Shown: piece by piece, positions 58,931 to 64,000 of the stretch | How the letters are laid out: the number at the start of each line of letters is the position of its first letter | Numbering within the stretch: position 1 is the first letter of the stretch | Assembly: GCA_051453625.1 (NCBI GenBank) | Contig: JBOZIK010000001.1 | Location: forward strand, 21,505,584-21,569,583 | From: Welwitschia mirabilis | Lineage: Eukaryota > Gnetophyta > Gnetopsida > Welwitschiales | DNA: 64,000 nt | Direction: 5' to 3' | Notes under the pieces: generated by a model | Database searches by the model: none | The model's input: only the letters and a program-made list of their open reading frames with translations | What the model was told of the DNA's origin: nothing | Program-made: the position numbers and the translations under genes

Positions 58931-59405
58931 TTACCCAACCCAAATGAACTAAGAAGAGATTGTAAGATTGTGACAAGAAGTGGATAAGAAACAAACCATC
59001 CTCCATGTAAACCTTCCACCTTCAATAATAATAAAGAAGAAGAGGAAGATAACATTGAGATTTTAAATAATTACAAATTTCCTTCTCTTAGTAAAAAGAA
59101 AAAGAAAAGTCCTTCTACCTCTTGGCTTAATAGGATTAACAACAATTGAAGTTTTAATGATCATTTAAAAGACTTGATGAAAAAAGTAAGTAAAAACTGA
59201 CCATTTTGGAAAGTTTTACAAGAAAATCTAGGGTACTAAAAACTATGGAAAGACTTAATTAAAGGAAAACAAAAATGAGTCATCCCTAGTAAGTCTTTCT
59301 TGCCCAATCCCTCACGAATTTAATGTTACAAAAATCACTAAAATTTAAATATCCAGGAGTAGCTATAGTGAATGTTACTATAGAAATAAAAAGATAAGAA
59401 AAGAC

Positions 59406-59810
59406 TCGATTGACATTGGAGAGAGTGTTAACATTATGCCAATTTACATTTGTAAGATACTTAGTTTGGAGGATAGAATAGAGCCTACTTCGGTTGTCTT
59501 AGAATTAGTAGATACATCAGTTAAGAAACTGTTAAGCATCATTAAAGATTTGGGAATTAAAATAGAAGAGGCTTGCTACCCCATTGATGTGATTATCATA
59601 GAAGTTGAGCATAAAACAGGATATCTTTTACTTCTAGGTAAATCCTTTTGCACAACCACCTACTGCATAATTGATACAAGACTAGGAATAATGAAATATC
59701 ACTTTGAAAATAGAATGTTTACTATTAGAGTATTTAATACAACTAAGAAAGATTTGGATGATGATGAAATAAACATTGAAAACAATATTAAACCAACTTT
59801 GTTCCTATAA
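59406..59810 (+). pseudogene. Gypsy E-F aspartic protease (retropepsin-like)
   Basis: The frame runs from about 59406 (in-frame, no ATG needed in a polyprotein) to TAA at 59808-59810. It begins DSIDIGESVNIMP, matching ALIDLGASINVMP. The catalytic Asp codon is at 59412 and the DxG-S pattern is kept. It continues VLELVDTSVKKLLSIIKDL, YPIDVIIIEVEH and LLLGKSFCTTTYCIIDTRLG, matching LQLADRS---P-GI--DV, FP-DF-VLDM and LILGRPFLATG--LIDV--G. About 130 codons stay open, unusually intact for this window. Confidence 0.85.
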
Positions 59811-62166
59811 CATCACCCACTTAAAGAAAGAGAGATGAAATCAAATGAGTATATCCTTTGTAATGACTAACTTAAGAAAAAATAAGAAATACAACCTTTA
59901 GAGTGTAAGGAAGCCCAACTTTTCAAGAAAAATCATGAGGGAGATTGTTCATTTCATAAATCAAAAATTAAATTTGAAAAAGAAAAATGTTCCAAGTAAA
60001 ACTTTTGCATTTCATGAAAATCTTTCACCAAAGTTACCTTTTCTCTTCCCTTTGACTTCCAAAATCTTTACTTTAATGTGGAATCATAGAGTGCTTTCCA
60101 TTAATCCTCTCTTCATCCAATTGATTTTACGTAGGAATAATTGCATATTTCTTATGTTTTATCAATTGGTGAATTTCTGGTTTGAACCTTACTTTTTTAA
60201 AAAGCTTGAGATCAATACAGATCCTTAGTTTTCTTTTCCTTTCTTTTTCAATAAAAGTGTGCTTTAGATTTAGGATTTAAATAAAAGTTTGCTTGCCTTG
60301 AAATTTTCTTTTTAGTTTTCTATTTTCAGAGTCTCTGTTTTTATTTTCTATTTTTAGTTTTTGTTTCTGTTTGTAGTTTTATTTCCTATTTTTATCATAA
60401 TAATCTATTATCTCCTTTGTTGTCCCCATGACTAGGTGGACAATAGTCAGCTTTGTAGAGTTTTCTAGATTTTTAATAAATTTTTGTATTTTTTGATAAT
60501 ATTTTATTTATCTGTCTATGTCATCCTCTCTATCATCTGGATGACGATAAGGATGACAGTCAATAAAATATTGATTTTTGTTTTCTGTTATTATAAGAAA
60601 TGCATTTTTGTGGCTCTGTTGAGCTTTCTGACTTGACTGCTTGAGAATTATAATAAGTACATGGGTAAAAATTGGAATTTCACAAGCAAACCGTCTAAAT
60701 TAGCTTTTTCCTTTGAAATATTATTATGGCATTACGTGATTGTTTTTCAAACTTTATTTATGTATTTATTTTTATAACTAGTCTTTTAACTTGGGCATTC
60801 TAGTGATAAGATTGGATTCACCCAATATTAGGACATTCACATGTCCATAAACTTCAATTGAGGAAAGATGCTTTATTTTTATGTTTTTCTTAATGGTGTA
60901 AAGGTCTTAGATTGTTTAAGGGTGTTTTTTTTCTATCTTAATCTTATAACTTTCACCTTTATCTTTTAGAGTATTTCGTCATGTGAAATGTTGTTTTATT
61001 TTTAAAAAACAATGGTTACCATAATGTCCTACCACAAGTACACCAAGGTAAATATTTCTAGGAGGAGCCTTTGGTAGTAATATGGTAGCTATGGGAACTC
61101 CACTGGGAGGTCAATGGGTCATGATTCATAGGTCTTTACTTCTCTGATTGTGGTTGCAGTCCCCTCATCATGGATAATAAAATTGTATTTAAACTTTAAG
61201 GCTAGGGGATTAGTGGTGTTCCTGGTATCATCAGAGACATTACCTATTTCCTAAAATTTTAGTCTTTCCATCTAATCATTTTATTTCTTGAGATTTGGGC
61301 CTTTTTTTTGAGATGACAGTAGGAGAGTTTATTTTTGAGTAATTATTTAGTATAATCATTCATTGTTTAAAGCATATTACTCTAGCATCATCATAATCAC
61401 TACCTTATCGAATAGAACTTTTTATATTAAGTCATGCATTTTTCACATCAAATGATGTTATAGTTTTTTCCATTGGAATTTGCTAGGTTAAAATGTTAGA
61501 TTGATGAGCTATCTTTTGTTTATGTTATCTTATGCCCATCCTTCTCATTTTCTTTTATGGTTTGGTTAGTTTTTTTTAAAAAGTTATTACCATATTTTCT
61601 TATCATGTTTGTCCTTTTTCAGTTTTTAGTTTTTAATTAAAAAATTATTTTATTTAGTTTTCTTAATAAATTTGTGATTATTTATTTTTAGATTTTTGAT
61701 GTTGTCAGNNNNNNNNNNNNNNNNNNNNNNNNNNNNNNNNNNNNNNNNNNNNNNNNNNNNNNNNNNNNNNNNNNNNNNNNNNNNNNATATATTTCACATC
61801 TGATATTACTTAGCTTTGCACTTTGCTTTGACAATTATTCTTATATCCATCACTTACTTTCTTACTCCCATTTATCTTCTTTGCTTTATCCAATATGGTA
61901 TGTGTTACTTTTTCTTTGGGGTGTAGAGACCCATTTTCATGGCTTATTTTACAAAAAATTTTAACTTAATTCAGAGCTTTTATGACATAAAAATTTTTAA
62001 AATTTGCATACACATTATGCATTACTTATTATCTATCCATGTGATGTGTTTTTATAATCCTATTTTATGATTTTCATATTTATCTTTTGAAAAATAAATT
62101 GGCTTATAATTATGGTTTTTCTGCCTGGTTTTTGTCAGAGACTGACAAATGCTAAGTGAGGGGCTA
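59811..62166 (+). other. Non-coding rest of Gypsy E-F
   Basis: No RT, RNase H or integrase is readable. An open stretch at 59935-60228 (98 codons) has no recognised domain. The conserved block (61020-61250) lies near the middle. Motif copies of the TCATCC/GGATGA type occur at about 60415-60450 and 60525-60565. The polypurine tract CTAAGTGAGGGGCTA is at 62152-62166. A 78-N gap lies at 61709-61786. Confidence 0.65.
61020..61250 (+). repeat. Conserved internal block, copy F
   Basis: It reads TGTCCTACCACAAGTACACC, GGAACTCCACTGGGAGGTC, TCCCCTCATCATGG and GTTCCTGGTATCATCAGAG, colinear with the blocks at 46190-46470 and 52900-53140 (opposite strand). Confidence 0.7.
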
Positions 62167-63237
62167 TATTGCACTATCAATTTAAGGTTATTTGATAAGA
62201 TTTTATGAGATTTTTTGCAGGACTTTTATACATATTTAGGTGCAATTCTGAGGATTTTGGAGATACAAGAAGAAATCTCAAAAAAGTGTAATTTTTATCC
62301 AAATTTGATGCATTAAAGGCACTTTATTATGCACAAAGATTTGAAGAAGGATTATTGATAAAAATGCTAGTTTCTTCTCAAGTAAGTAATCAAAGAAGAC
62401 TATCATTCCCTTCATCATCCTCATGACAGGTATGACGACACTCTACTAATGTGATTGCTGAGTCAGCATTTCAAGAATATTCTATAATCTACTTTCATTT
62501 CCATAATCATCCAGACGATAGCCCAGATGACACTCTTATGCAACCAACTCAAATAAGATTCCCTTGACTATTTTGTCCATTTCTGAGTTATTGATAAACA
62601 TGTCTAATTGTACTAACTGTCTATCCTTATTTGCTATATTTTCTTATAAATAAATTCCCTTTCGATTCTCCTTATCATCTTGGTTGCACCAGACATTCTC
62701 GTGATAGGAGATCAAAAGGTAGAGATCCATCTTGAGAGTTGCAGAAAGATGTGCACTTGGTGGAGGGCTATGTATCTTCAATTGAGACCCAACTATTTTG
62801 TAACCCAGATGAATGTTACTCTTGTAATACAAAAACATTATTTTATTTTCATAATTGCATGTTATATTTTCTTATGACCCTTATAGTCTATGTTGCCCTT
62901 GATCTCGTTACAATTTCTTGGGTGATATAGATTATCAAGGGCAGCCTTTGTTAAAGCTAAAATTAAGTAGTATTAAATTCATTTTGGATTTGCATTTAGA
63001 ATAGTCACATTTTACATTCTGCATTATATCTTTATTTCCTTGCATTATTAGTTATTTTCTAATTCCTCTTATTTTACAAAGCAACCTAAGTCTCATTTAA
63101 TAGACTTCAATGAGATACGACATCTTGGGTCTAATCCCATCATACTAGTGTGTTGTATTATGTGAGATAATTATATATTTTAGTATTGAAAGAATCTTTT
63201 GAGATTAAGCACTNNNNNNNNNNTACACATCATAACA
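62167..63237 (+). repeat. 3' LTR of Gypsy E-F
   Basis: It starts TATTGCACTATCAATTT right after the polypurine tract and ends CATCATAACA at 63237. TATA box TATAAATA is at 62645-62652. Motif copies lie at about 62402-62440 and 62491-62535. Ten N at 63214-63223 replace about eight bases present in the 5' copy. It matches the 5' LTR (56173-57220) throughout. Confidence 0.87.
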
Positions 63238-63261
63238 TAAGTTAGGAGAGATGATTGTTCT

Positions 63262-63702
63262 TCAAGTGATGCCTGGGAGATGATTAGGATTAATAAAAAT
63301 GATTGGAAGAAGTTTGTCTAAATGAGGTGGAATCCCTAAAATATGGAGAATCTTCATCATCATTTCTATATAAGGTTTGAAAAAAATAGGGAAAAGAATA
63401 GAAGATTGAAAAGAGGAAGCAACCCAGTTCCTAATCTCAATAGCATTTTGTGTTATTCTCCCTCTTGTAAAAACTTCTTGAAGTATTTGATCATTATAAA
63501 CCTCAGAATCTTTTATGTTTCTCCTCCTTTCTACAAAGATCTCTTGAAGTGTTTTCTTACTATTGTCCTTAGCATTTTGCAAGTTTTTTCTCCTTTTAAA
63601 AAGAAGTTCTACAATGGTTTTTCTATTACTATTTATTGAAGCAAGTAAGAATAATGAAACAAAGGAATTTAATTTAAGATGGTAAGAAATATAAGTACAC
63701 AA
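63262..63702 (-). CDS. Unrecognised 146-codon ORF with a 22-residue internal repeat
   Basis: I do not recognise this protein. It is open from an ATG at 63702 to a stop at 63262, just beyond the E-F 3' LTR. After a hydrophobic start (HLKLNSFVSLFLLASI) there are three tandem units of about 22 residues, beginning KTIVELLFKRRKNLQ, KTLQEIFVERRRNIK and QILQEVFTRGRITQN. They have an amphipathic, helix-like pattern. A hydrophobic, proline-containing C-terminus follows (GIPPHLDKLLPIIFINPN). The repeat argues for past coding selection. However, it may be a relic of a repeat-family protein or non-coding, since no homolog is known to me and base composition equals the surroundings. Confidence 0.3.
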   Translation of the reverse strand: MCTYISYHLKLNSFVSLFLLASINSNRKTIVELLFKRRKNLQNAKDNSKKTLQEIFVERRRNIKDSEVYNDQILQEVFTRGRITQNAIEIRNWVASSFQSSILFPIFFKPYIEMMMKILHILGIPPHLDKLLPIIFINPNHLPGIT

Positions 63703-64000
63703 TGAAGATCAAGTTCTACTTTCTTTGATGTGTCATTGTTTTATCAAAATTATGGATCCTTTAGCACTAAAAAGATGTGAAATCATGGTTACCCTAATTA
63801 TTATAAAAACAATTAACATAATGAATACAAAGAAAAAGGAAAATCTAATTCTTCAATAAGAGGAAAAAAAATTCTTGGAACTTGTGTACTTGTGATGTGT
63901 ATACATGGATTACGCTTGAAGTTAAATGATCATGTGCTAATACTTTTCTTCAATTAAGCTCTGCTTCCTTTAATATTTCATCTTTTTGCTAGAATTTACT
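63703..64000. other. AT-rich window end
   Basis: No supported feature. If the ORF at 63262-63702 is real, its upstream sequence would be here, but no promoter signal stands out. Confidence 0.5.

Larger units (their letters stand above)
56173..63237 (+). mobile_element. Gypsy E-F: LTR element with gag and protease but no RT or integrase
   Basis: The structure is 5' LTR, primer site, gag, protease, long non-coding stretch, polypurine tract and 3' LTR. LTR ends pair as an inverted repeat (TTGTGATG family start against CATCACAA end). Only about 2.3 kb separates the protease end from the 3' LTR, and no RT, RNase H or integrase block is readable there. That is too little for a pol gene, so it looks like a non-autonomous deletion derivative of the Tat/Athila-like family also present as copies A-D. 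Confidence 0.8.

Noticed and set aside
62644-62930. Short ORFs on both strands in the E-F 3' LTR
   Set aside because: They fall in LTR R/U5 sequence. The matching part of the 5' LTR shows that they are incidental.

Overview
The window looks like nuclear DNA of a seed plant with a large, repeat-rich genome. It is very AT-rich and almost entirely made of old, mutated retroelements. By eye it could be a gymnosperm, but nothing here proves that. One intact protein-coding gene stands out at 18.9-21.8 kb, with visibly higher GC than its surroundings. It is a two-exon leucine-rich-repeat receptor kinase of the Arabidopsis At1g12460/At1g62950 type. There are 14 runs of N: 3993-4092, 4346-4766, 37435-37895, 43780-43879, 45902-46158, 50164-50263, 51974-52073, 52306-52715, 53174-53446, 54092-54910, 55217-56172, 58250-58284, 61709-61786 and 63214-63223. 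Three of them are flanked by the same sequence on both sides, so they are probably false gaps.

Layout. 1-8.1 kb: a decayed Ty1/Copia element on the minus strand (Copia-1) with gag, protease, integrase, RT, RNase H and a primer-binding site. 8.1-12.9 kb: AT-rich wreckage with a Gypsy-type primer-binding site relic. 12.95-15.9 kb: a 5'-truncated Copia on the plus strand (Copia-2). 15.9-16.5 kb: three diverged SINE-like units with tRNA-type boxes. 16.5-22.3 kb: the receptor-kinase gene with a long GC-richer upstream region and two upstream ORFs. 25.4-27.3 kb: a dead L1-type LINE on the minus strand. 31.1-33.0 kb: a Gypsy (Tat/Athila-like) RNase H-integrase remnant on the plus strand. 40.2-43.8 kb: a Copia 5' end with gag (Copia-3), interrupted by a solo Gypsy LTR. 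43.9-53.8 kb: same-orientation (minus) nested copies (B, C, D) of that Gypsy family. 56.2-63.2 kb: a plus-strand relative (E-F) with both LTRs, primer site, gag and protease but no recognisable RT or integrase. The window ends with an unrecognised 146-codon ORF made of a 22-residue repeat.

The main unexplained structure is a short motif in the Gypsy LTRs (43-63 kb). It combines an inverted pair (TCATCC ... GGATGA) with a direct repeat of GGGATGA. It occurs two to three times upstream of the TATA box in most LTR copies, and again inside the elements. I found no CRISPR array, rRNA, functional tRNA, or clearly new multi-gene system. The receptor kinase is the only gene I would annotate as functional.
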